From contig JAEOSY010000061.1 of assembly GCA_016840125.1 (NCBI GenBank), positions 1-43,048 of the forward strand: DNA of 43,048 nucleotides, written 5' to 3'. The stretch comes from Candidatus Helarchaeota archaeon. Its GTDB lineage: Archaea > Asgardarchaeota > Lokiarchaeia > Helarchaeales > HEL-GB-A. The notes beneath the pieces were generated by a model that was not told the origin of the DNA, did no database searches, and saw only the letters and a program-made list of their open reading frames with translations. Below, in pieces: positions 8,886 through 17,301 of the stretch. The number at the start of each line of letters is the position of its first letter. The stretch's first letter is position 1. Made by a program: the position numbers and the translations under genes.

Positions 8886-9938
8886 TTAAATTCCTTCTCT
8901 CCGTTGAGGTGAAAAAATCGCATCATATACAGAAGGTGCTAATTTCAAGACCTCTTCTTTAATCGCATTCACAGTGCTCGTTAAAATAGATTCCTTCATC
9001 ACTGCCCAATTATGTACCAGATGGGCTGTCATCAAAAATCCTTTTTGGTCATGGTATGTTTCCATAACTGACATGATCTCTCGGAAACGACCACGTTGCC
9101 ATTCTGGAAAATCTACTCGAATCGGAAGTGAATTGTACTTTAACTTAAAATAACATATGTAAAACGAAGCCAGACCGTTTTGGAGATAATTATTTTCTGT
9201 AATGAAATCAACTAAGGCCTCAGTTTGCCATTTATATTTCACGATGAACGGATCTGTAACACTCGGCTTTCTCATTTTAAGCTTTAAAAGCGCATAATCG
9301 GTTAAAACAGGATCGAGATGATATTTATCAACTAAGTAACGAATCCTGGAATCCTTTGACGCACCCAACAGCAAGATTTTTTTCTTTCGACACGTCTCTA
9401 ATAATTTATTATATAATCTAAGATAAGTTTTATAGGCCTCAACATATTCTTGAATGGATTTTTGTTTAATTGTCCGATCATTCAAATGGCCAATTACATT
9501 GTGAGGGAGCCCTCGAGTAGCATAACCCACGAGAGAGCCATCCATAATTAGAACCTCTGGTTCTTCTTCTAATAATCTTAAAGAAATCTTAAACTCCACG
9601 ATGTCTCTGAGTAGGTGCATAAATCTCTCTATATCTTGAGTCATGGACGTAATAAAAATATCATGCATATTTTTCTTCCGAATCTTTTTATCTTTCTCAA
9701 AAATTCCCCCACCTCCACGAACTACGATAATACTTGACGCTATAAGCTTTTTGATGCGTTCTCCTCCATCTAAAGCTGCAATTTTTCGCGGCTTTTTAAT
9801 ACCAGTCAATTCTTGAAAGGGGATTTCCACATTTTTAGCATCATCCAGATAATCCTTATAATATTCAACTACTTTCCGGGCTTCTTGTCGTGCTTTGATT
9901 ATGAAATCGAACTCATTCTCTTCAGATTCACTAGACAA
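8886..9938 (-). CDS. nurA: NurA 5'-3' nuclease
   Basis: NurA-type nuclease that acts with HerA in DNA end resection. The N-terminal catalytic motif is IAALDGGE at about 52-59, and the second acidic site is LIMDGSL at about 129-135. The C-terminal HLVHNWAVMKES segment is the conserved His-containing end of the family. The start is a TTG at 9936-9938 preceded by TAGGGA. It is the first gene of the six-gene minus-strand run, and its promoter must lie in the divergent spacer up to about 10020, where CTTATATG (minus strand, 10013-10020) could serve as a TATA box. Confidence 0.92.
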   Translation of the reverse strand: MSSESEENEFDFIIKARQEARKVVEYYKDYLDDAKNVEIPFQELTGIKKPRKIAALDGGERIKKLIASSIIVVRGGGGIFEKDKKIRKKNMHDIFITSMTQDIERFMHLLRDIVEFKISLRLLEEEPEVLIMDGSLVGYATRGLPHNVIGHLNDRTIKQKSIQEYVEAYKTYLRLYNKLLETCRKKKILLLGASKDSRIRYLVDKYHLDPVLTDYALLKLKMRKPSVTDPFIVKYKWQTEALVDFITENNYLQNGLASFYICYFKLKYNSLPIRVDFPEWQRGRFREIMSVMETYHDQKGFLMTAHLVHNWAVMKESILTSTVNAIKEEVLKLAPSVYDAIFSPQRREGI

Positions 9939-9999
9939 TTTTAAAATCCCTACCTAAACCTTTCATTAAGCGTTATTATTCATAGACGAGTTTCTGTTT

Positions 10000-10081
10000 A
10001 TTAATCAATAGGCATATAAGATAAGTGAGTTATTAACATGATAAATCTTATTAACTTAATAAGATTAATATATTGATTAAT
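10000..10081. promoter_or_regulatory. Nested inverted repeats in the spacer between the repair and CHAT operons
   Basis: An outer inverted repeat has 11-base arms (ATTAATCAATA at 10000-10010 and TATTGATTAAT at 10071-10081). Between the arms lies a palindrome with 11-base arms and a one-base centre (AATCTTATTAA at 10044-10054, TTAATAAGATT at 10056-10066). Both lie between the divergent starts at 9938 and 10226, so they could be operators controlling one or both operons. The spacer is extremely A/T-rich, which raises the chance of accidental palindromes. The regulatory role is inferred. Confidence 0.45.
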
Positions 10082-10225
10082 TAGACTTAATACAAGTGAA
10101 GCAATTTTTCCCATTTAAATGTGGAATACTGCTTCAGCAAAGATTTAATATATTATTAGGTAATTGTGTGTCTAAAACAAGATTTTTTGACATCTATTCT
10201 GAAGCGAATTAAAGGATGGAATACA

Positions 10226-12010
10226 ATGATAAAAATTGGATGTAAATATTTACCCAAAGTGACACGTCTATCAATAGGTGAATACCCCAAGTATTTTCAA
10301 GTAGGGGAAGTGAGTAATACATTTTACAGGTTTTTGTCAAAAAAGGATCTCACGACTATGGCAAAAAACAATAAAAAATTTCCTGATTTCGAATATATTC
10401 TTAAAGTAAATCGATTTATTACTCACAAATATCAATTTCAACATTCCAAATTGCGGGATGAGGCACTTGAAACCATGGAAAAGATGAAAGCCATGGCAAA
10501 TGAATTGAAATGTACTAAAATGTTGATTCAACCTCACTTTTCACTTGAATTTAATGATTTTTTCTTCAAAAACCTACGTGATTTTTTTAGCTCAATCGAT
10601 TTAAGCGGCTTCAACCTTTTCTGGGAAATCCGAGGTTTGAATTGGCGTGATAAAAAAATACTTCCCAAACTAGAACAGTCATTTACTGAATTAAATATTG
10701 GGCACACAATTGACTTACTCTTCGCAAATCCCCTTAATTTCATTGAGGATAAGATTGTTTATACACGATTACATGGTTTTGGAGCATCTTGGAATAATTA
10801 TCTGCACAAATTCAACGATTTAATTACATTAATTAAAAGAGTTAATACTTTATTACAGGAAAACAAGGAAGCATATGTGATATTCCCTACAGAAGAGATG
10901 TATAACGATGCAACTCTGTTAAAAAAATTATGGGATGAAATAGGCACAACCAAAACCAACTTGAACGGTTATCGCCCCTCAATTAGAAATGACTTTTTAC
11001 TCAATTATTCATTCTCTGGAGATCATCTTAGTGTTTTCTACTCGCCCCCCTATGCGATCAAACCTTCGAAGGATAAGATTAAAATTAGTACGCGGGTCTT
11101 CGGCAACATGCAAAAGAAGATTGATGAATATATTGATGTTTTAAATGAGGTTAAGAGCGCAGGAGATGTAGATAAAAAGTTGAAAAAAGAATACTTTGAA
11201 AAATTTAGAAAACTCGGAGAATATCTCCGGAAATATCTCCTTGGCGATATTGTGAATATTAGATATAGATTGACCAACAATAATAGCATAATAATCGAAA
11301 ATAATGAACAAAGTCTCTGTTATCCGTATGAATGGGTATATGATGGGCGCGATTATGCTTGTTTGAAGAACAATCTTATTCGAAAAGTTACTGAAAATGA
11401 GGTGAAATTTCCCTCGAATGTCCCAAGTATTTCCTCTAACCAAAAGGTAAAACTATTATTTCTCAATAAGACCCAAGATAAGGCCTCAAATGAAATTTTG
11501 AACAAATTTTCACTTGATAATTCTGAAATTGTAGTCTTAAACAAGGGTGGGTATCAAGACGTTAGAGATCAGTTAACATCTGGATATGATATAATAAGCT
11601 ATCTTGGAACAATTAATTCTGAAGATGGTAAACCTGCTTTAAGATGGTCTAAATCTCCATTGGTGCTTCCAGACCTATTAAACGACATGAAACAACCACC
11701 TAAGCTATTTATTATTGGTAATTTACTTCAACAACAAAAAATGCGTTATTTAAAGGAGTCATTCAATAATGCACTTCCGGTCATTAAAGCCAACGGCAAT
11801 TTTCTAACAAATTTTGTTACTTTATCAAGAGCTCAGCTCATAGAATTTATACTAGAATTTTATCACCAATTATTTAATGGGCCAGAAATAGCAATCGCCC
11901 TTAAAAACACCCGCCGAAAGTTGTTTGAAAGATATTGGGGGATGAATCCATCTTGGTTATGTTTTTCATTGTTTGGAGATGAAACATTCAGATTTGGAGG
12001 TAGCGATTAG
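10226..12010 (+). CDS. DUF72 (YecE-like) TIM barrel fused to a catalytically dead CHAT-like domain
   Basis: Residues 1-240 match the DUF72/YecE TIM barrel: IKIG start, EVSNTFYR at 28-35, VNRFITHK at 61-68 and VYTRLHGF at 178-185. Residues 330-594 follow the layout of a CHAT peptidase: LCYPYEWVYDG, then VKLLFLN, then YDIISYLGT, then a C-terminal ALKNTRRKLFE...LFGDETF end. Where active CHAT proteins have the catalytic His and Cys, my alignment to the next gene puts T462 and L500, so this domain should not be a protease. The start is the ATG at 10226 behind AAAGGATGG; it places the DUF72 fold at the N-terminus, while a longer GTG start at 10166 adds residues with no fit. The gene ends directly against the CHAT protease gene. 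Likely roles are sensor, scaffold or regulator of that protease. Confidence 0.85.
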   Translation: MIKIGCKYLPKVTRLSIGEYPKYFQVGEVSNTFYRFLSKKDLTTMAKNNKKFPDFEYILKVNRFITHKYQFQHSKLRDEALETMEKMKAMANELKCTKMLIQPHFSLEFNDFFFKNLRDFFSSIDLSGFNLFWEIRGLNWRDKKILPKLEQSFTELNIGHTIDLLFANPLNFIEDKIVYTRLHGFGASWNNYLHKFNDLITLIKRVNTLLQENKEAYVIFPTEEMYNDATLLKKLWDEIGTTKTNLNGYRPSIRNDFLLNYSFSGDHLSVFYSPPYAIKPSKDKIKISTRVFGNMQKKIDEYIDVLNEVKSAGDVDKKLKKEYFEKFRKLGEYLRKYLLGDIVNIRYRLTNNNSIIIENNEQSLCYPYEWVYDGRDYACLKNNLIRKVTENEVKFPSNVPSISSNQKVKLLFLNKTQDKASNEILNKFSLDNSEIVVLNKGGYQDVRDQLTSGYDIISYLGTINSEDGKPALRWSKSPLVLPDLLNDMKQPPKLFIIGNLLQQQKMRYLKESFNNALPVIKANGNFLTNFVTLSRAQLIEFILEFYHQLFNGPEIAIALKNTRRKLFERYWGMNPSWLCFSLFGDETFRFGGSD

Positions 12011-15000
12011 ATGCAAGTTGTTGAGATTGAGAAATTAATCGAAGAGTTGTTAAACGATTATTATTCGTTAGAAAGTAATATTTTCAGTAAAAAACTTGAA
12101 AAAAACTTTAGAGTCTTTGAGGAAATCGAAGAAATTAAAACTCCAAGAACAAAAGCAGTTTCCAAATTCTTATATTCAATTGGACTATCAATGTTATCCT
12201 CAAAATTACAATCATATAAGATTTATGAAACCCGTTTGAGCGTAAATCAAAGGGCGTATCAAGCCATTGAAGAGTCATTAGAATTTTTTAAAGATAGTGA
12301 GGAATATGAGTTACTCGAACACATCTACGATCATCTAATCTACTTACTGTGGCAACGTATTCCCTTTGAATTTGTTATTGTTGATGAACGGTTAAAATTG
12401 CTCCAGAAATTAATCGATTATTGTAAAAAGCAAGAAGAAATTAGTAGTAAATTAGGTGATAAAGCCTTTTTAACCAGCGACGAGCGGATCCCGTATCGAT
12501 ACACCATTGGTGAATTTCGCTATTTATTAGAAAAGGCAACGCTATCAAAAGAAGAAGCTATCGATTCTAATGAGCAACTTAAAGCTAAAATAGAAGAGCT
12601 AGCAAAATTCGATTTTCCGAAGGCAAAGTTTTGGGCCAGAAAATGGAGCCACAAACATGCATGTAACATTGAAGGGAATAAGCAGATTTCATTTTATGGT
12701 GGGACCTTAATCGTTGATGGTGATGATGTTGAATTCCGGAATGATAGTTTCAACAGGTCAATAAAGTTTAAGATGTATATTGACCCATCCACTAAAATTT
12801 CGACACAATCGGCATATCCCGAAGCTAAAATAATGCGGACAAGAATTTTCTTCTCAACCCTGAACCCGAAAATAGAGCGGAGATATGATGATGGGTTAAA
12901 GCTAGATTATATTCTAGAAAATCCCGCTCGATCAAGGGAAGATGCTTTTGAACGGGAAAATTTTTCAATAGTACCTCAAAAATCTGAGAAGAAAGATTAT
13001 ATTTTAGTGATAGAAACGACAGGCGAAGTGGATGCGCAAGAACATGCGACTATGATTACTGAACGTGATGTATCATTACGGGTGAACGATCCCGCTTTAG
13101 AAGTAACGAAAAATAATGGAATAACTACGATTAAATTTAATTTAATTAAGAAAATATCTGGTACGAAAGGTCCTAGAAGCTCACTTCCAGAAAAAGAAGA
13201 AATGGATTATTTAGGCTACGGGAGAAGCATAAAATTTACATTATATTGCAATATTAACCCAACTTTTTCGGGAACCTATATTTTTTCTGATCCGTCGAAC
13301 TGGAAATATTGTTTAGCTGCCTCGTTATACATGAACAAGCTTAAATACAAAAAGGACTGGTATCCTAATTTCCTTAATTTCGATTTCTCGCCGATCCTGT
13401 TCCTTGAAGATGGGAATATACCTCTAAAGCTCTTTAACAAGCCTGAAGATGGTGAATCTATTGGTTTCTTGAAAGATACTGGGAGGGAGTTTCCTGGTCT
13501 TCTTAAACATATTGTTATTTTTGGGGACTTTATGGGCGATAGACCTTTAGAAGATCGGAAAACTGAATTAATGAATTTGATCCACATGATTGCATCTATA
13601 TCTCATTTAGCTATAGACGAGAAAAGTGTCATTCAAATCATTACATCAAATAAACAATATTATGAAGAAATGTTCCAAATTGAAGCAGAATTAAATAAGA
13701 TAAATGAGAAATTAACAAGGATCTACAAAAGTACAACGGCCACAGCTATCGATATCGAATATATTCAGCCTTCTGAATTTATTTCAAATGCAAACAATAA
13801 AAATAGAAAAATAGTCAATCACGATTTTGAAGAGGTGTATTTGGTTGAAAATCCCATCTTGGCATTCGCCTTGGTTCCTTTAGTGAAATATACTCAATCT
13901 GCGATTTTATCTAAAGATGAGTTAAAATCAGAACAAGCTCAGAAAATTCTCAAAAAGGCGAAGCAGATCTGGGCTATTGGTGATTTTAAAGGTGTGAAAA
14001 TACCAAAAAAAGCCTCAACAAAATTAACTCTTATCCAGAACAATATTTTCCAAAAAGACGTAAATACAATTAATGAAATTTTTCGAGGTAAAATTGAAGA
14101 CGATTTTAAGAGTTATATGGATTCCAACTATTTACAACGAATATATCCGGGGCATACCGAAAAGGACCTTCTTAATAATTGTATTTTGACTTCGTTTAGT
14201 GAAGAGGATTATAGCTTTTTAACATTAGCCAGTAATTATGCCACAAATAAACCGGCAACAATGACAATTATTCAAGAAGATGATGAATTCAAAACACAGG
14301 AGAAAAATATTATCAGTAAATTAAAGGATCTAAGATTTACAGAAACTAAATCCGTGGAACAGAAAAATCTTAACGATATTGGAGCGGTTATAAAAGACTC
14401 ACTTCATATATTAGTCCAAAAAGAGATCGAAGGGTCTGAAAATATTATTCTTTTGACTAAAATACCAATACCTTTTGAACTATATAGTTACAACAGTAAT
14501 CCCATCTGCATCTCCAAGGGTATTGGCAGAGTTTGTTCCACCGACATTATAGATACGAGTATTATGCTGACCTTGAACATGATGCGGCAGATGATTATGA
14601 AATCTGGTGAGAAAATTTTGATCATGGCACCCAAATATGATGGAGATTATGCCTTACCGGATGCAATCAATGAAGCTAACACACTATCTAAGGAACTAGA
14701 GAAGATTTTCAAAGATAAAACAATAAAGAAAATTGATGAAGTGATAGATAAAGAATGGATCTTTAAAATACTAAAAGAACCTTTAAAAATCATCCACTTC
14801 TCTGGGCACGGGTTTTATACGGATAATAAAAGTTGTTTAATCCTTTCAGCTTCAGCAGATAAGGCCCCCGTATTCTTATTTTCTGACGATCTAGAGCAAT
14901 TTGTAACGAATTCAGGACCAATTACTGGATATCCTTTAGTTTTTACCTCCGCTTGTATCACGGGACAAATTCAAGAAGCTGGTTCAGGATTAGAAGGATT

Positions 15001-15259
15001 GGCTTCTCAATTTATTAAGTCTGGCGCAACCTGTTTTATTGGAACCCTGTGGGAAATAATGGATGATAGTGCCCGGGAATTTGCTACTCATCTTTATGGG
15101 AGTTTAAATGAGCTAGATAAAAATCTGGGTGATATCATCCTGGAAAGCCGCCAACTTCTTCATGAAAAGAGCTTGAAGATGTTAAAGAACGGTGAATACT
15201 TTGATCCCACTGGCTACGCCTTCATCCTCTTTGGTGATCCAACGATCAAAATAAAATAA
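12011..15259 (+). CDS. Large CHAT-domain cysteine protease
   Basis: This 1082-residue protein ends in a caspase-like CHAT domain (about 880-1082). The catalytic His is H933 in HFSGHG and the catalytic Cys is C982 in FTSACITG; GATCFIGTLWE and the terminal LFGDPTIK complete the family pattern. Residues 1-200 are helical and may be a degenerate repeat scaffold, without clear TPRs. Residues 200-450 look beta-rich. About 480-860 contains alternating hydrophobic strands and helices that resemble repeated Rossmann-like modules (for example IVIFGDF, ILAFALVPLVKY, IWAIGDF), vaguely like CWB2-type repeats. I cannot name these parts. There is no signal peptide, so it is probably cytosolic. Its ATG directly follows the stop of the DUF72 gene, with GGAGGT at 11996-12001 inside that gene, so the two proteins are probably made together. 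Confidence 0.88.
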   Translation: MQVVEIEKLIEELLNDYYSLESNIFSKKLEKNFRVFEEIEEIKTPRTKAVSKFLYSIGLSMLSSKLQSYKIYETRLSVNQRAYQAIEESLEFFKDSEEYELLEHIYDHLIYLLWQRIPFEFVIVDERLKLLQKLIDYCKKQEEISSKLGDKAFLTSDERIPYRYTIGEFRYLLEKATLSKEEAIDSNEQLKAKIEELAKFDFPKAKFWARKWSHKHACNIEGNKQISFYGGTLIVDGDDVEFRNDSFNRSIKFKMYIDPSTKISTQSAYPEAKIMRTRIFFSTLNPKIERRYDDGLKLDYILENPARSREDAFERENFSIVPQKSEKKDYILVIETTGEVDAQEHATMITERDVSLRVNDPALEVTKNNGITTIKFNLIKKISGTKGPRSSLPEKEEMDYLGYGRSIKFTLYCNINPTFSGTYIFSDPSNWKYCLAASLYMNKLKYKKDWYPNFLNFDFSPILFLEDGNIPLKLFNKPEDGESIGFLKDTGREFPGLLKHIVIFGDFMGDRPLEDRKTELMNLIHMIASISHLAIDEKSVIQIITSNKQYYEEMFQIEAELNKINEKLTRIYKSTTATAIDIEYIQPSEFISNANNKNRKIVNHDFEEVYLVENPILAFALVPLVKYTQSAILSKDELKSEQAQKILKKAKQIWAIGDFKGVKIPKKASTKLTLIQNNIFQKDVNTINEIFRGKIEDDFKSYMDSNYLQRIYPGHTEKDLLNNCILTSFSEEDYSFLTLASNYATNKPATMTIIQEDDEFKTQEKNIISKLKDLRFTETKSVEQKNLNDIGAVIKDSLHILVQKEIEGSENIILLTKIPIPFELYSYNSNPICISKGIGRVCSTDIIDTSIMLTLNMMRQMIMKSGEKILIMAPKYDGDYALPDAINEANTLSKELEKIFKDKTIKKIDEVIDKEWIFKILKEPLKIIHFSGHGFYTDNKSCLILSASADKAPVFLFSDDLEQFVTNSGPITGYPLVFTSACITGQIQEAGSGLEGLASQFIKSGATCFIGTLWEIMDDSAREFATHLYGSLNELDKNLGDIILESRQLLHEKSLKMLKNGEYFDPTGYAFILFGDPTIKIK

Positions 15260-15319
15260 TTGTTTCAACAAAACTTAACGATTTATTATCAAAATAAAAA
15301 GAGGAAAGATTTTCGTATA

Positions 15320-15754
15320 TTATTCACGGGGTGTGCCACAATTAGGGCAGAAGATAATATCTCTGTCCAAATCTAACGGTTCTCCGCACTGAGAGCATTT
15401 TACAATTTGAGAAATTACACGTGTAGATGGTGGAGGCGGTAGCGGTGCTGATGGCTCTGGAGGTGGTGGAGGCGGCAGCGGTTCTGATAAATCTGGGGGT
15501 GGCGGTGGTGGGAATCCTGATGAATTTGGAGGTGTGGGTGGCGCGAAATTAACATTTACGGTGGGCTGCGAATGCTGTGTGCTTACCATTGACTGCGACT
15601 GTAAAGTCCCTATATTATAAGGATCACTACCACCAGTCAGTTCAAAATACTTCCGCTTCATCATTGCTAAGAGATCTTCCAGCGTTCGTGCTCGCTTCAC
15701 TGCTAGTAGGACATCCCTTCTAACAACTTTGAATCGTCTCGAGTCGGAATACAT
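15320..15754 (-). CDS. Proline-rich zinc-ribbon protein
   Basis: This 144-residue protein has three parts. Residues 1-42 are a charged helical module (RRFKVVRRD...KRARTLEDLLA). Residues 65-111 are a low-complexity linker with FPPPPPP at 81-87, LPPPPPP at 93-99 and LPPPP at 105-109. The end is a zinc ribbon, C120-x2-C123 and C136-x2-C139. FPPPP is the EVH1-binding motif of Ena/VASP ligands, and runs of five or more prolines bind profilin in eukaryotes; whether either applies here is inference. The start has AGAGGG overlapping the stop of the preceding mini-gene, which shares the N-terminal module. It is convergent with the CHAT protease gene. No function is recognised. Confidence 0.75.
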   Translation of the reverse strand: MYSDSRRFKVVRRDVLLAVKRARTLEDLLAMMKRKYFELTGGSDPYNIGTLQSQSMVSTQHSQPTVNVNFAPPTPPNSSGFPPPPPPDLSEPLPPPPPPEPSAPLPPPPSTRVISQIVKCSQCGEPLDLDRDIIFCPNCGTPRE

Positions 15755-15764
15755 ATAATCCCTC

Positions 15765-15896
15765 TCAGCCGGAATACTCCTTAACTTTTCTTCCTAATAA
15801 GGCAATAATATCATCTAAGTTTCTTGCCCGCTTTATCCCAACGAGCAAATCTCTTCGTAATATTTTAAATTTTCGTTGATCCGGGATGGCACTCAT
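15765..15896 (-). CDS. 43-residue protein paralogous to the N-terminus of the adjacent zinc-ribbon protein
   Basis: A complete small gene: ATG at 15894-15896, TGA at 15765-15767, with a good GGTGAG site just upstream. The product contains FKILRRDLLVGIKRARNLDD, which lines up with FKVVRRDVLLAVKRARTLED of the next gene; about half of 38 aligned residues are identical. It ends where that protein's proline-rich linker would begin. The two genes are 10 bases apart and probably cotranscribed from the TATA element near 15935. It could be a free-standing form of the module or a remnant of gene duplication. The conserved frame and good ribosome site favour a real gene. Confidence 0.65.
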   Translation of the reverse strand: MSAIPDQRKFKILRRDLLVGIKRARNLDDIIALLGRKVKEYSG

Positions 15897-15929
15897 ATTT
15901 CTCACCCTTATACCTTGATCTGCATTTCT

Positions 15930-15945
15930 ACTATATATATTTTAG
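15930..15945 (-). promoter_or_regulatory. Probable TATA-box promoter for the mini-gene and zinc-ribbon gene
   Basis: On the minus strand the sequence AAAATATATATAG lies about 35-50 bases before the ATG at 15896. With the usual archaeal spacing of about 25 bases from TATA box to transcription start, the leader would be short and include the GGTGAG ribosome site. Confidence 0.5.
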
Positions 15946-15974
15946 TTAATAGAACATTGAGATGCAAAGGGGAA

Positions 15975-16622
15975 TTAATTCTTATTTAATTCACGTTCCC
16001 AACAAGGGATGCAATATAATTGCTGTTTTAAGACCCGTGCTCTTGTTTCCATCACCATTAATCCACAACTCGAACATTTTACTGAACGATGGATTGTCGC
16101 TTTTTCGGGCAATTCAATCTCCACGCTTCTTATATTAAAAAGGTCTTGGTCCGGAAGTTTTAACATTCGCTGGATAGTTTCTTCCCTTGATTTTTTGTGG
16201 TTCGCCTTTTCCTCCGGAGTCAAAGGAATCTCTTCTCGAATTTTTTGCAGAAGGGTTCGCCGCTGTTCTGACATATCTCCAAAAACATCAGCTTTTAATT
16301 CGATACGTCTTTGTTTTCCTGATGTACGCTCAATGAACGTGTAGGCATGGAGACCATGATCTTTGTAAATCAAGTTCCCCTTACCAAAAGTTGCCCCTGT
16401 GATATATTGAACTGCATCTACAGCACAGCTATCATTTTCCACAATGGCAACAAGCTCTTCATCTTCACTATGACCCAAGTCAAGTTCTTTCTGAGCTAGC
16501 TTTGCTACACGATAACCTATCACTAAACCCGGACAGAGATGCCCATGAAACTGGACTGCACCCTTTAAATCTTCAGGAATTCCTTCCATTGTTTTCCACT
16601 TTCTAAAAGTGCTTTTACTCAT
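15975..16622 (-). CDS. FmdE-family protein with C-terminal zinc ribbon
   Basis: Matches the FmdE domain (formylmethanofuran dehydrogenase subunit E-like), with FHGHLCPG at 25-32 and NDSCAVDAVQ at 63-72, followed by GATFGKGNL. The family's metal site uses the His/Cys of these motifs. The C-terminus is a zinc ribbon with C183-x2-C186 and C204-x2-C207, a common addition in archaeal and bacterial FmdE-like proteins. No other formylmethanofuran dehydrogenase gene is nearby, so a role in methanogenesis is not supported. Related stand-alone proteins have been linked to molybdenum/tungsten enzymes or metal handling. It is transcribed divergently from a small methyltransferase. Confidence 0.85.
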   Translation of the reverse strand: MSKSTFRKWKTMEGIPEDLKGAVQFHGHLCPGLVIGYRVAKLAQKELDLGHSEDEELVAIVENDSCAVDAVQYITGATFGKGNLIYKDHGLHAYTFIERTSGKQRRIELKADVFGDMSEQRRTLLQKIREEIPLTPEEKANHKKSREETIQRMLKLPDQDLFNIRSVEIELPEKATIHRSVKCSSCGLMVMETRARVLKQQLYCIPCWERELNKN

Positions 16623-16727
16623 TTTTTATATGGAACAATCAGTGGTTTTTTTTAATACAATTTTTGATTTCTTACTTAATTGAGTATTTCTTATCATAAA
16701 AATAAAGAGGTGAAATTTACACTGTCT

Positions 16728-17291
16728 ATGAATAGTGAAAATAGCATTTTAAATGAAGAAACCACACTCCCGATAAATGTACCTTGGGAAGTTGGTACGC
16801 CTAGAAAAATCCTGACTAATTTAGTAGAAAGTGACTTGCTGAAAAAAGGTAACGTGCTGGATCTCTGCAGCGGAACTGGTGCAAACGCATTTTATCTATC
16901 AGAAAACGGATTTGACGTTTCTGGCATTGATTTAATCTCTCACGTACTGGATGATCGCGATACGACTGGAATCGATTATTTTAAACTGCCATATACCGAT
17001 AATCAATTTGAAATAGTATTGGACTTGGGATGCTTTCATCATATTTCTTTCAAAGATCGCGATATTGTCTTTAAAGAGATTTCACGCGTATTAAATGTAG
17101 GCGGACATTACCTAATTGTTATCTCTAACTATAAAGATGACCCGACATGGAATCCTCTATCTGAACACAATTTGACTCATCACTTCTCTAAGTACTTTAA
17201 GGTGAAATTCATTAAACACATGCCCTCTCTTCTAGCTGATGGTAATCCCCAATACTTCTATGCAATCCTGATGCAAAAAAAAGAGAAATAA
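16728..17291 (+). CDS. Class I SAM-dependent methyltransferase
   Basis: A compact Rossmann-fold methyltransferase. Motif I is VLDLCSGTGANAF, the acidic end of strand 2 is VSGIDLI, and the FEIVLDLGCFHHI segment is the motif II/III region. The methyl acceptor cannot be told. I chose ATG 16728 (187 residues). A TTG at 16680 would add 16 residues with no family match, and a GTG lies at 16710. A GAGGTG stretch ending at 16712 is rather far for the ATG, so the start is uncertain. It ends 10 bases before the convergent carboxylesterase. Confidence 0.8.
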   Translation: MNSENSILNEETTLPINVPWEVGTPRKILTNLVESDLLKKGNVLDLCSGTGANAFYLSENGFDVSGIDLISHVLDDRDTTGIDYFKLPYTDNQFEIVLDLGCFHHISFKDRDIVFKEISRVLNVGGHYLIVISNYKDDPTWNPLSEHNLTHHFSKYFKVKFIKHMPSLLADGNPQYFYAILMQKKEK

Positions 17292-17301
17292 ATTACTAAA
17301 T

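Noticed and set aside
15975..16622. FmdE as evidence of methanogenesis
   Set aside because: No other formylmethanofuran dehydrogenase genes are near, and stand-alone FmdE-like proteins occur widely in non-methanogens.
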